From Euptelea pleiosperma (taxonomy: Eukaryota > Streptophyta > Magnoliopsida > Ranunculales > Eupteleaceae), in assembly GCA_035048495.1 (NCBI GenBank), contig CM068540.1, positions 310,001 through 374,000 on the forward strand: DNA of 64,000 nt, written 5' to 3'. The position numbers and the translations under genes are program-made. The notes beneath the pieces were generated by a model, which did no database searches, was not told where the DNA came from, and saw only the letters and a list, made by a program, of their open reading frames with translations. Below, one piece after another: positions 23,335 through 35,654 of the stretch. The stretch's first letter is position 1. Each line of letters begins with the position of its first letter.

Positions 23335-24169
23335 ATATTATGCCAAATCACCTTTTTTTCTAGCACACCGATCCTTCTGATAAAATCCGAATCACAATAA
23401 TTTCATAACATAATCAATTAAGTACATACATATAACATGATTAATAAAGTAAAATAAGGGAGGTTATTTATTAAAATATATAGATGTACCTACATTGTCC
23501 ATTGATCTTCATCCGAACTTGAATTAATGGTAAAAAAGTAACTGCGGGTGTCTTTACCGATTGTCGTTGGATGAAACTAAGATTCGAGTATGTCGAACGT
23601 CTTGATAGCATGAACATTTTTGTCTAAAGAAATGGTCTCAAAGGGTGAGATGTTATGGTGTTTCTAAGGCTCTCAAAGCTCTCAACGATTTATAATGAAG
23701 AGCTCTCTCTAATGGTGAAAGGTGAAAATGTGTAATTTTTGGGAGATTCTTCTATTTTTAATAGTTGATCAAAAGAGAATGGTAAGTATTTCTTTATTTA
23801 TGTGTGTTATTAATTATCATTGATTATTTATTTGAATTCAAAAGTTGCTTTCATTTGTTAAAAATAAAGAATATTATTATCTTATCTTTTATTTATTTAT
23901 ATCAAAATAAATTTTTATATGTGAGAATGGATATTTAAATAGTTTTTTTATTTTTTAAAGTTCAAGTCTTTGATTATGGAAAGATTTTTCTTATTTTCAA
24001 AAGACTGAAAGTTATGAAAAATTTTAATTAAGGCAAAATTAAGGCCATTAAGGTATAACTCAATGATATTAATTATTTTATTAAATATTTTAATTTTATC
24101 GTTTGTCAAAAATTCCCTTCTAAATGTGAATTACTTTAATACCCCTAGATAAAAGTTCATGGTATTACA
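23335..24169 (-). mobile_element. Diverged LTR fragment ending like family A
   Basis: The stretch ends 'aaaagttcatggtattaca', the counterpart of the family A terminus 'gttcagggtattaca' at 58780, and is A/T-rich and noncoding as in family A. The other terminus (TGTCACGCCCC) is missing, and similarity inside is low. Confidence 0.4.
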
Positions 24170-24174
24170 AAAAC

Positions 24175-24890
24175 CAATGAACTAATGTTCTCAAGCTTTG
24201 ATCATATAGGATAAAAATCTAAAAGAATTAGAATAAAATTACTTAGGGGTTTCTCATTTGAACCATAGTGGTACTTATGCTCTTGATGATCTAATTGAAT
24301 GCTTCAATTACTTTCTTTGAGCTATCTTGCTTTAGTTGATTCTTCTTGAGTTAGGTTTTACAACCCTTAAGCATCAATTTATAATAAGAGCAACAAAGCT
24401 TTTAGAACTCTTTCAGGATTTAGAAGACCATTCCCACACAAGTTTGGCTGCCTCAAAATAATTTTTGTTCTTTCTGAAATAGTCTGATCGATTGGGCACT
24501 CCGTATTCAATATTTTATGCCCTCAAGACCTTGAAATAGATTCTACTACTTAATTGACTTAGTTCTAAGTGAATTTGATAATTTTATCACATATCTCTAG
24601 GGTCTCTAAGTTACTTACTATCCTATAAGTGTGGATATGGACAAAACAGACAAAATTATGAGTTTTCAGATAAATCAGTCTTCAATCTTTTGAGTCTTCA
24701 AGCTTCATCATTGTAATCTGTAGGCAATGCAAGAAGGATGCAACCACTAACACACTCTCAGCCTAACTAGCACACTATAAGATTGGTTATATTTGTGTTT
24801 ATCGTGCGGAATTTAACCAATACAATGTCATATTCCTTACATACCCAATTTGACATCAAATAGAATACAAATGCTTATTGTCTAATCGTG
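24175..24890 (-). mobile_element. Diverged copia-LTR-like sequence
   Basis: The word order 'tgacttagttctaagtg', 'gtctctaagttacttactat', 'ataagtgtgg', 'catattccttaca' parallels the outer half of the family C LTR ('ccactaagtcacttacc', 'gagcatacac', 'attccttaca'). It is too diverged to set ends. Confidence 0.4.
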
Positions 24891-24894
24891 TTTG

Positions 24895-25690
24895 AAAAAT
24901 AGTCGGTCCGTTCTCTTTAGTTAGAAATACCTAGAAGGGAAGGGTGATTAGGTATTCAAAAATTAATATAACCTATTACAAGTTTACTGGTCAAGGTAGG
25001 GTGATAAAATCGCATGTCTTAATTGATTGATAAAATGATTATCACAACCGACTCAAATCAAATATACCTCCATGGTATATTATCTTTTTGACCTTTGATC
25101 TAATCAATACAATTAGTGAAACAATAATCAAACATCCACAAGACAGAGTTTTACGTGAAAAGCTTAGCCAATGAAAACCACGGGACCACGTCCAGGCAGA
25201 AAGTATCACTAACTGGAAAGTTAAATGAAACAAAGGTTACTTACGCAGCACCGTTGCAAATGCAGCTTCTAACCTTTGCCAAGGCCTACTATCGATGCGT
25301 CCACGTCCTTTGAATCAATGCTACAAATCCACACGAGCCCTCCCAACCAAGAAGCCCTGTCCGCTTGTTTAGTTTGGTACTCCCCAAACCTACCTTCCAT
25401 CAACCACTCCAATCTTAATTATCAACTCTCCATCCTTTGTTGAAAGTGAAAGATTCAATATACCCTGAACCCTAAGTTGCTCAAATAGTATTGAGACGCA
25501 CTAGTACTCTTAGGCTTCTAGGTCAAGTTTCTATGTGAAAGACCTAAGCTGAGTAAAGGATCAAGCTTTTGGCTTTGATCAATAAGAGAAAAAGCTAACA
25601 AGATATTAATGATAACTAAAGGCTTTTTGCACTTCGAATGGACACTCTTGATAAATAAAAACTTTCTGCTCTGTATTTCAATGTGTATTT
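24895..25690 (-). mobile_element. Family C LTR, inner half, truncated
   Basis: It begins 'gtcggtccgttctctttag' and runs through 'cacgggaccacgtccag', 'aagtatcactaact', 'gcagcaccgttgcaaatgc' and 'aataaataaaaactttctgc' in the same order as the inner half of the LTR at 21751. The half with the CCAATCGATTGG array is missing. It joins the gypsy LTR at about 25695. Confidence 0.75.
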
Positions 25691-25694
25691 ATTA

Positions 25695-26251
25695 ACTCCA
25701 AAGAGAAAAAAAAAGTAAAATAAATAAATAAAAATCGACATCTCTGCCTTCCCTTCTCCATCGAATGACTCCATCATCTTCTTCTCAACACAGGTCCAAG
25801 AACCATGGTTTGATCTCCTCTTCTCCTTCTCTATCTCTTTCTCTCTCTAATATCTTCTTTGATTGTTTTATAGTTAAGTTTTTATTTGCTTTATTTCTTT
25901 AAGCATTTTTTTAAACATTGTAAGTTATATTTTTTTTTAATAAATGAAGTTTATTTTGGCATTTTATTTTCTGTTATTGCATATTTATTTTCTTTTATTA
26001 ATGTTGTAGATAATTCTCCTCCTATAAAAAAAAAATGTTTTAAAAATCATTTTCCGACATTCTCATCTCTCCACCATTTTCACCATTTATTTGATTGCTT
26101 TCTTTAATGTTATTTATCTCACCCGGGTGCGAATTTGACATCTGACTTACCCTGTTCGATCAAGAAAGAATTTTTTGCAAGATTAAAGAATCGAAAAAAT
26201 AATGTTGATTTAAGGGCTATCCGTACCAACGACCAGAAAAACCTTGTTTCA
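25695..26251 (+). mobile_element. 3' part of the 5' LTR of a gypsy-type element
   Basis: A pyrimidine-rich leader with a possible splice site is followed by 'acccgggtgcgaatttgaca' and 'ccgtaccaacgaccagaaaa', 'accttgtttca', a diverged version of the family B LTR end (GAGTGCGGATCGACATCC ... CCGTAACCAACGACGCGG ... TAGTTTCA). It ends in CA at 26251, two bases before a primer binding site. Its left part is missing where it meets the copia LTR fragment. Confidence 0.65.
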
Positions 26252-26253
26252 AA

Positions 26254-26267
26254 TGGCGTCGTTGCCG
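26254..26267 (+). other. Gypsy-type primer binding site
   Basis: TGGCGTCGTTGCCG differs at one base from TGGCGCCGTTGCCG, a motif found just inside the 5' LTR of many plant Ty3/gypsy elements of the Athila/Tat group. Its position right after an LTR end supports the reading. Confidence 0.7.
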
Positions 26268-27925
26268 CTCAAGAATGCGGGAAATACAAAGAAATACAAA
26301 AGCATTCTTTTGAAGTGCTAAAAAAATTTGAGACAACAATACTTTTTTTTTTACATATTTTTTTTATGCCTCGAAAAGTCGAGTGCAACTTGTAACACTT
26401 TTGAACTTATCATTATTGATTAGATGTATGTTCAAGAGTTTAGCAACCCTTGACTAACTGTAAAAAAAAAAAAAAAAAACAACAACTACCTTTTTTTTTT
26501 AGGGACAATAGTACTTTTTTTACGTATTTTTTTAAGCCTCGGATGGCCAGGTTCAACTTGTAATAACTTAGGACATTTCTTTTTTTTTTTGAATATTTAC
26601 TGCTAGATCACCCTAGATTGAATGAAAATATAAAAAAAATCAAAATTCAAAAAAAATAAAAAAAAAATAGGATTTATATTCTCTGCACATTTTTTATATC
26701 ACAAAATCGGGCATTTTAAGTATTTTGGACAATTTCCAAATTTTACAAAATTAGGGTTTCCAAGTTTTGAAGATTCTAGTTTTAGAGAATTTCTTTCTTT
26801 AGAGATTCCTTAAAATTGGAAACTCTTGAAAAAGAAATAACCCAAATTTAGCAAAATTTTAATTTTGGGAAATTTTCAATTTAATTAAACGCGATTTCGA
26901 AATCTAATTTTTTTTGAAAGGTTTCTAAAATATGAATAATTCAAACTTAGTAATTTCTGAATCTTAATTCGGGAATTTCTAAATTTGAATTTAAACCCTA
27001 ACTTGGAAATTAATTAAATAACCCGCCTTAATCTATTGCATGTTGTTTGAAACCCTAAAGGCGGGTAACCTTCCAATTAAATCCCAGAACCTAGACCGTG
27101 AGATCTAACTTTTCTGCAACGTACGATCTAAGAGTGGGTAGGAAGCGAAAGCTCAAAGAGGTGGAGTCGGGCCCAAGCCCATTTGGATACCCCTCCCTAT
27201 CCCACATAGGTGACCCTGTGGCGTGGCCCACGTGAGGTAAGTCCATTTCCTCGCCTTGAATGCAATACTGTACAATTGGGTGATTAAAGTGCCGCATGTC
27301 TATTTATTTTTTGCATAAACTTATTCGCACTGCATGGATGACCGCTAATTAATGAACCCTAATTGAGCAAACCCAGCTCGGCCAGCTCCTCTTAAAACTA
27401 GTGGGATTTCATCACCCAACTCATCACTCCAGCTGAGTTTGATCCCCAAGATCCTCTAAATTAAAAAGAATCAAGAGTTATGACCAAGCTAGATCGGTGT
27501 TCTAGGGCACCCCTCCACTTAGTCATTTTATCAATCCCAGGTCGAATAAGTCCATGAGCGCGGGTCCCTATTGTCTAACACACCCATAGTTTCCTACTAC
27601 TCAAGTATACCGAGCTCGCCAGTGGCTTCCCTGGTGCTTTGTTGGTCTACTAATTGTTGGGTTAAGAACACAAACCAACCCTAGCTTATATTGTGGGAAA
27701 ACTCATCTCCATTGCTTGATAAATCCGGTAAGTATGGGGCGTATTTAAGACAGCTGATGTGCCACACGTCTATCTAGGCTTCGGATTATCTTGCGATCAA
27801 TTTGAGTTAGTATTAGAGCATTTGCTTTGAAGAGTGTATCCTTGTGAGAACCCAAGAGCGATACAGTTAGTCCAACGGGTAAAAAAAAAAAACAGTGGTC
27901 TGCCCACTGTTATAATCTAGCCTAC
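26268..27925 (+). mobile_element. Leader region of the gypsy-type element
   Basis: A/T-rich untranslated sequence with homopolymer runs and only broken frames. It continues on the right side of a nested LTR block: the duplicated CCTAC (27921-27925) resumes at 33404. No host gene was seen; minus-strand frames such as 27091-27297 have no recognisable domain. Confidence 0.5.
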
Positions 27926-28076
27926 TGATATTCGCTTAAAAGTGTGTATTTTTCACTGTTATCTTCTAAGCGTTATCACACTCTTCTACGTTAAACTGGT
28001 CTAATTATCCACTTTTCTACGTAAGAGTCTTTTTCATTGTGTAGAACACACTTTTCTTGACGAAATGGTATATTTG

Positions 28077-29040
28077 TGATATTCGCTCAAAAGTGCTTAT
28101 TTTAAGCACTTATCCTGTTAGCGTTATCGCACTCTCTTACGTAAAACTGCTCTAATTATCCACTTTTCTACGTAAGAGTCTATCTCATTGCGTAGAACAC
28201 ACTTTTCTGGACGAAATGGTATATTTGCATGCATTAAACACATTTTCGGAAGTCTAGATATGAAGTCATTCTGATAGAGTCTCATTACGCGCTTCTTCTG
28301 TCGCAGGAAACCCCGATGGGACGATTCTCGAGACTTGTGGGCCCAAATCGATCATGAAAGCCCATTATCAAAGCTTAAAGAGCCCACATGCTATGACTAG
28401 AAGATATGGGCCAAATATGGGCTGAATAAGAGGACCAAAAAGCCGGCCCAAAGAACGAAGAGAGTAGGAGAGCCAATGACCAAGAGACGGACCAAAGCGT
28501 TTAAAGCCACATGAGTCAGCAAGGAATGATAGTCGACTCTACTGGAGAAGCGTGAGGATGGTCACGGTGAAGACCAGGGTTCCAGACCCTCCGCCAGTGC
28601 TTTTTTCCATTTTTTTGATACTTTTTCTCTCATCTCTTCTTATTCTCTCTCTCTCTTCATCTCTCGATCCTCGAATCTACTGACCTAACCCCAGAACTCC
28701 TACCCTTCGGCTCTATCTCATCTCCCTTAGCTTTCTGACCGTTGGATCTTCCATCGGACCGTTGGATCTTCAATCGGACCGTTGGATCTCTCTAGATCCG
28801 TCGATCTACCAATCTGGGTCCCAATCAAGTCACCATCCATCCGATCGCCATCAGAATGTCTGTCACATCATCTTGTGAGACGATGGACATCATCAGTCCA
28901 TGTGGGCCAATAGCCGGGCCCATCATCATCGACCCGCTGTCCGACCAGTTAGTGGACCCCGTGAATTTCAAAATAATTGTAATTAAAAAATGGGGGGTCC
29001 ACTAATTGGGGAGATTCGCCATAATAAAGTAGGTTTTTAC

Positions 29041-29071
<31 letters not shown>

Positions 29072-30508
29072 TATTTTTTATTTTCAAAAAATACCCTATT
29101 TCCATTAATGGAAATAGGGAGCTTTATAAGAGGAGGGAGAAGGGTTCGTTCGAACCCTAATCCCCCTCTTTTCTTCTCCTCTCCTTCCCCTTTACTCTCC
29201 CCCTCGTTTTGGCCCCATCTCCCTCTTCTTTTTCTTCTTTTCGTTCCACCTTCTTCTTCATCTTCTCCACCATTTTCCACCGGAGTTGCAGCCTGCAACT
29301 CCGGCCACCACCTGCTCCTCCAAGAATAGCGTCTACAACTCTCCCCCGGACGTTGCTCATCTTCATTTCTATCCCAAGGACTGCAAGGTCGATCTCCCAA
29401 GCCGTCTCACCACCCTTGCAATAAATCTTCCACCACAGCACCGCGTTGTGCGTCCTCCATTGCTGGCCGAAACTGCAAGTCCGGCGAGATTTGCTGCTTC
29501 CATCTTCTCCGTTAGTACCTGCAACTCTGGTTTCAACCCACAGCAAACCAACAGTCACCTCTTCCTCTAAGGAACGACCAACACCACCTACAAGAGGATT
29601 GAAACCCCTTCATCTGTTCTCTTCTTTCACCGTTCTTGCTGCTTCTAGGAGAAAGAAAGACCAACGCTGCAGGCTGTCGTATTCCACCTCGAACCAGCAG
29701 CAACGTGTGTTGCACACCTTGCAACACCGGTCACCACGTGCATCCACTTAGGACCAAGCACCTGCAACTCACGGTGCTTGCAGCTCCTACAAGACCGTTG
29801 CAATATCCTTTACGTGACTCAGTTGAGACATCATCAGTTGCAGCAACGTGTTGCTGTCCTCAACTCCTTTCCTCCAAGGTGAGAACAGGGTGCTTCTCAC
29901 GTGTACCCACTCATCAACCACTCTCAACCCTCCTCCCTGCAAATTTCGGTCAAATCTTCTTCCACCACCACATGGTGCACTCAAGTCTTCAAGGTTAGTG
30001 TCCTTCTCTGTCTACTTTCCTCATTAAGTGATTTTCGCTCTCTAGTTAATCTATGTTTCTACTTCTAGAAATCCTTAGTTTGTCTTTCTCTCTCTAAAAA
30101 GTTAACTTTCTCTCTCTCTTAATTCCTCTAGTATTTTATTGTTTTCTAGTAACTTTTAGTGATTTATGCAAGGTATATTGTAAGCACTTGATTCAATAAA
30201 TTTTATTCAATTAACATTATAGTGTTCTCCATTTTTGTTATTAGTTCTTTTTTATTAATGATAAGAAATTCTCTCTCTAAAATCAGCTAAACAGGTTTTA
30301 AAATCGATCATACACCATTCGCACCTTTCCACTCATTTCTAGTAGATTTCTGTTATTATTGTTCTTATTTGCCCTAACCCCGAGTGCGGACGATACCCGA
30401 CACGAATCCCTATACAAATCTATCAATTTTGCAGGATAATCGGATAAAAATTACAAAATGTGTTGATTCTAGGGTCGTTCTCTCAACGACAGAAAAACCC
30501 TATTTTCA
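28077..30508 (+). mobile_element. Family B solo LTR (inner), nested in another B LTR
   Basis: TGATATTCGCTCAAAAG ... CCCTATTTTCA, 2,432 bp, flanked by identical ATTTG (28072-28076 and 30509-30513). It sits 151 bp inside a sister LTR. It carries the perfect palindrome at 29094-29119, TATA box TTATAAG at 29124, an (AT)n run at 29053-29073 and a hairpin at 29280-29303. The C/T-rich part yields long but unconserved open frames on both strands. Confidence 0.92.
29094..29119. promoter_or_regulatory. Perfect 26-bp palindrome at the LTR core promoter
   Basis: CCCTATTTCCATT is followed at once by its exact complement AATGGAAATAGGG, with a TATA box five bases later. Counterparts are at 16444-16467, 35681-35705, 51720-51745, 52151-52176 and 60041-60066. 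It could be a dimer-binding site in U3 or form a cruciform. Confidence 0.75.
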
Positions 30509-33403
30509 ATTTGCATGCATTAAACACATTTTTGGAAGTCTAGATATAAAGTCATTCTGATTGAGACTCATTACGTGCTTTCATTGTTACAGGAAACCAG
30601 ATCGGACAAACCTTGAGATATTCAGGCCAACAATCGACTACAAAAGCTCATTAGCTTAAAGAGCCAGCAAGAAGATGTGGACCAAGTACAAGTCGAGCTG
30701 GAGAATCACATAGTCGGACCAAGAATCAAGAGAGTGGAAGAGCAGAAAACTAAAAGAATTGACCTGGGTGCGGACCGAGTTGGCAGAAATAGTGGGACCT
30801 TGATCATGGACCACAAGTTATATAATACAATTGATTGGACCACTAATGAAGTTGTTGGACCATTATCGAGCCAAGATAGGGCCATGGTGTGGACTTCAAG
30901 AAACAAGTTGATCAACTGTGTAAGCAATATGATGATATTTGAATGGCAAAGACATATTGGCACATAAGGCCTAGAGGTGTGGACCAAGAAAATTATCCAC
31001 GTTGTGGACCTTGGTGATAGACAAACATGCATGCAAACCATTACATTGGGACACGTTGAAGAGGCTAAGTTAACGAGCCACGCGGGTCGTAACAATCCTT
31101 GGCGGTTGATAAGTTTCCATCAAAGAGTTTTCAACTAGACAAAATAAACGGCTAGCATTTACAAAAGTATGCATGAGGAATGCACTGAATATGAATGATC
31201 CCGATCATATGTTTGATGGTTGTAGTTTACTTGAGTGGTAGCCGCTAAAAGGTGGCTAAATTATGAAGGTTTCACAACAAGAAAATATGGGACCCATGCA
31301 TGTGGGTCCGAAGTGGGGGATATGTATACGTAGCCAGACGTACTGAATTGTGAGTCGGGTGTGCACATACACAGTTGCTACACTACATGCAAGGATGAGG
31401 TGGCAAGTGCTTAATGGTGGAATGGGGTAGATAGTTGCACATCTTGGCTGACTTGGCAAAGTACTTGAAAGAAGAGTGTTTGGAAGGTGGATGATTGCTA
31501 ACTTTCCATGTTAGGAATGTGCTAATAGTGATTACTTGACAAAGTTGATTTGGTTTTTCAAATGGATGGCCATAGCAAAATAATGATAGACGGTTGGAAA
31601 AACAAGATGCTGGATGGTGGGACCTTTGAAGCAAAGAAAGGAAGGGCTTTGACTATATGACAAAAGAGGATGGGTTGAAAAGCATGGGATAACTTCCCAA
31701 TGTATAATGATCTAGCCAAAAGAGAGGTGGGCCCCATGCTAGGTATCATCATGGAATTAGGTGGGGTCCACAAGCTAGATGGAAGGCTACCATACATTCC
31801 AACCTCCTCCCCAAACCCTTATAAACAGCACTATATAAAGAAAAGAAAGGGAGGAGGACGGGCTCGGAGGACCTCTCCCACTTTTTCCACAACAGCTCTC
31901 TTCACCGTCTCCCCCATCGACTCAACCCTAGCCGCCCCTCCATCTCTCCATTCATTCCGAACCTCTCTTCTTCTCCACTCTCTCTCACACCCAACCGTGA
32001 TCCTTTACCAAAACCACCGCCTGTTTCGCGATTTCCACCATCAAAGCCAGCAAAATCTGCCTCCTTCCATTGCTGCCACGGTCTCACTCGGAGCGTTCTA
32101 CCATAGCAAGTCGTCTGCCACCACCTTCAACGATTTTGCAAACCTCTGCAACTCCTGGCAACAACCCCTCTTCTTCATTTTTTTCTTTTCTAGCTAACGC
32201 ACCTGCTGGTGGCCCCAAACCCGCAAACCTTTGGCACAACTCACGGTTTGTTTACCGTGAGTGCTTGCTGCCTCGTCTAACAGATCAGTGCGCTATCTCC
32301 AACATTAAACCGGCGACTTGCAGGTACGCCTGGTGAATGGACAGCAACTCCATACCGCCCCACGTTTCCCTCTCTTATCTCAAGATGTAACAGATAGCTG
32401 CTAGCCTGTAACATGTTCATCAAACCCATCACCATGCAGCAGTACCTATGGTAGCTAGTCTGTCCTCCCAAATCCAGTGTGTTCCCCATGTGGCCTGCAC
32501 TTAGAGCGTCTTGCTCTCCTCTAAGGGCGAAACCTGCTGGCCCTCTCAATCGCTCCTTCGCCCCAAACCACCCTTCTCTCTATCACTTTCTCCAAAGAGA
32601 AACAAACAAAAAAGGAAAAGAAAAGAAAAAAAAAAGAAGTAGAAGAAGAAGAATAAGAATGAGAAGGATAGCCCCTACCTGCTACTGTCCCATTAGGCTG
32701 AACCACATCCTCCCCCTTGCAAGCTCGGCTTCCACCATCCCCCTATCGGGTGTCACTAAGGTCTCCTTGCAGCCCGTAGCACCATCCCATGGCCAGCAAC
32801 CATCACTTGGCCGGACATGTTCATGATCCATCTCGTGGTAAGTGGTGAGTTATCTTTCTCTCTCCTCCTCTTTAGACTCTCTTTCTATCTTCTCTCTCTA
32901 GGAATACTTCTTCTCCTAAGTTTCTCTCTTTAGGTTATTTTAGCATTTTCTCTCTCTACCCTACTTTCTCTCTCTCTTGTTTGACCCTCTTTAAATGCTT
33001 TATAGATTAGATGTTTTAGGTTTGTTTTTTTTCATTGTAAGCTACTTCGGAAGTTGATTTAATACAATCGGTTCTTATTGAATTTGTTTGAGTTCTTCTA
33101 TTTTTATGTTTTATTTTTCGTTATTACTGCATTTGTTAATGGATAAAAATCTCCCAAGAATAAATGTTTTAATGCTCGACCCCATCTTTCTCACCCTTCC
33201 ATTATCTTTAGCATCAATTTCTGGCAAAACTCTATCATTTCATGTCCTTGATTGCGCTAACTAATCCCGAGTTCGGATCGACATCCGACATGAGCCACTG
33301 TGCAAAATTGCTCATTTTATAGGTTAAATGTCTCGAATAAATTAAAAAAATGTGTTGAAATCAGGGTTTCCGTAACCAACGATGCGGAAAAACCCTAGTT
33401 TCA

Positions 33404-33639
33404 CCTACCCCCTATACTAACAAGATAAATCCTCAAACATATCCTGATTTGATTAGAAATAGGATTATCTTTGCTCTATATGCATCATTAGGATCTCTAA
33501 TCCAGTGTCTCATTGTGGCAACTTTTGCCAAGTCTAGGGCTTGCTTTTTCAAGTAGAAGTCCAGTTGGACCTGTCTGAACCTTTAACTAATTCGATCTAA
33601 GAGTCAGTCCACCGCACCCCTATTTCTCACTTTTAACCT
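33404..33639 (+). mobile_element. Gypsy-type leader, right part
   Basis: The leader continues after the nested B LTR block. No frame or motif was recognised before the ATG at 33640. Confidence 0.5.
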
Positions 33640-33966
33640 ATGGCAGAGGAACGACCTCTTTACGAGACCTACCACAACTTCTATGAAGGTCTAGGCACTA
33701 AAAGAGATCTTGAATATAATTCTCTCCTTCAAGAACTAAAAAAATCTATCTCGATCCTTAATATTACTGTCCAGCACCCTGTGCACAATTCCCAGTCTGT
33801 AGGATATTACCCTCCTATCCAACAAGATGTCTGTACTTCCAGTACATTTTAATCTCCAATGCAGACCTCCTATGACAACACTTATTATCCGGACACTAGG
33901 AGTAACCATAACTTTGATTGAAAACAGCAGTCTTCTCTCCAGCAGCCACTACCGCAGGATCATTAT

Positions 33967-35606
33967 TGAAATAACCACCGGTCCGTTCTCTTTAATCAAA
34001 AATACCTAGAAGGGGAGTTGATAAGGTATTTAAAATTAAGTATACCTAAACAGTTTTACTGGTCTATGGTAGGTGAGAAAATCGCATGCCTTAGTTATTT
34101 GAAAAAGGATTATCACAACCGATTCAAATCGAATATACCTCCGTGGTATATTTTCTTTTCATCGTTTGTTCTAATCAATATGAATAGCGGAATACAAACA
34201 AACAATCACATAAGACAAGAGATTTTTACGTGAAAACCTTATCCAAGGAAAAACCACAGGACCACGTCTAGACAAAAAGTATCACTAATTGGAAAGTTAA
34301 ATGAAACAAAGGTTACCCACGCAGCACCGTTGCAAATACAGCTTCCAACATTAGTCAATACCTACTGCCGATGCGTCCACGTCCTCTAAATCAATGCTAT
34401 GAATCCACGCGCGCCCTTCCAGCCAAGAAGCCTTGTCCGCTTGTTCAATTTGGTACACCCCAAACCCACCGTCGATCTGCCACTCCGATCTTAATTCTTA
34501 ACACTCCAGCCTTTGTCGAAGGTGAAGGATTCAATACACCCTGAACCCTAGATTGCTCAAAGGTGTTGAGTCACACTGGTACACTTAGGCTACTAGGTCG
34601 AATATCAATGTGGGAAACCTAAGCTGAGTAAAGGATCAAGCATGATATTCGCTCAAAAGTGCTTATTTTAAGCAATTATCCTTTTAGCGTTATTGCATTC
34701 TCCTACGTAAAATACTCTATTTACCTACTTTTCTACGTAAGAGTCTCTTCTGTTGCGTAGAACACACTTTTCTGGACGAAATGGTATATTTGCATGCATT
34801 AAACACATTTTCGGAAGTCTAAATATTAAGCCGTTCTGATAAAGTCTCATTACGCGCTTCTTCTGTCGCAGGAAACCCCGATGGGACGATTCTCGAGACT
34901 TGTGGGCCCAAATCGATCATGAAAGCCCATTATCAAAGCTTAACAAGCCCACATGCTATGACTAGAAGATATGGGCCAAATATGGGCTGAATAAGAGGAC
35001 CAAAAAGCCGGCCCAAAGAACGAAGAGAGTAGGAGAGCCAATGACCAAGAGACGGACCAAAGCGTTTAAAGCCACATGAGTCAGCAAAGAATGATGGTCG
35101 ACTCTACTGGAGAAGCGTGAGGATGGTCACAGTGAAGACCAGGGTTCCAGACCCTCCGCCAGTGCTTTTCTCTCTATTTTCTGATACTTTCTCTCTCATC
35201 TCTCCTTATTCTCTCTCTCTCTTCATCTCTCGATCCTCGAATCTACTGACCTAACCCCAGAACTCCTGCCCATCGGCTCTATCTCATCTCCCTTAGCTTT
35301 CTGACCGTTGGATCTTCCATCGGACCGTTGGATCTTCAATCGGACCGTTGGATCTCTCTAGATCCGTCGATCTACCAATCTGAGTCCCAATCAAGTCACC
35401 ATCCATCCGATCGCCATCAGACTGTCTGTCACATCATCTTGTGAGACGATGGACATCATCAATCCATGAGGGCCAATAGCCGGGCCCATCTTCATCGACC
35501 CGCTGTCCGACCAGTTAGTGGACCCCGCGAATTTCAAAATAATTTTAATTAAATGGGGGGTCCACTAATTGGGGAGATTCCCCATAGAAAAGTAGGTTTT
35601 TACTTA

Positions 35607-35654
<48 letters not shown>

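Larger units (their letters stand above)
27926..33403 (+). mobile_element. Family B solo LTR (outer), split by an inner B solo LTR
   Basis: The outer element has TGATATTCGC at 27926, is interrupted after 151 bp, and resumes at 30514 ('catgcattaaacac') to the closing CCCTAGTTTCA at 33403. CCTAC flanks it on both sides (27921-27925, 33404-33408). Without the insert it is 3,041 bp. Its middle (30680-31860) differs from the other B copies: words such as 'gtggaccaagaaaattatcc' replace the usual ATCCGTCGATC block. TATA-like CTATATAAAG lies at about 31832. A C/T-rich transcribed region and the standard U5 end follow. It is noncoding. Confidence 0.88.
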
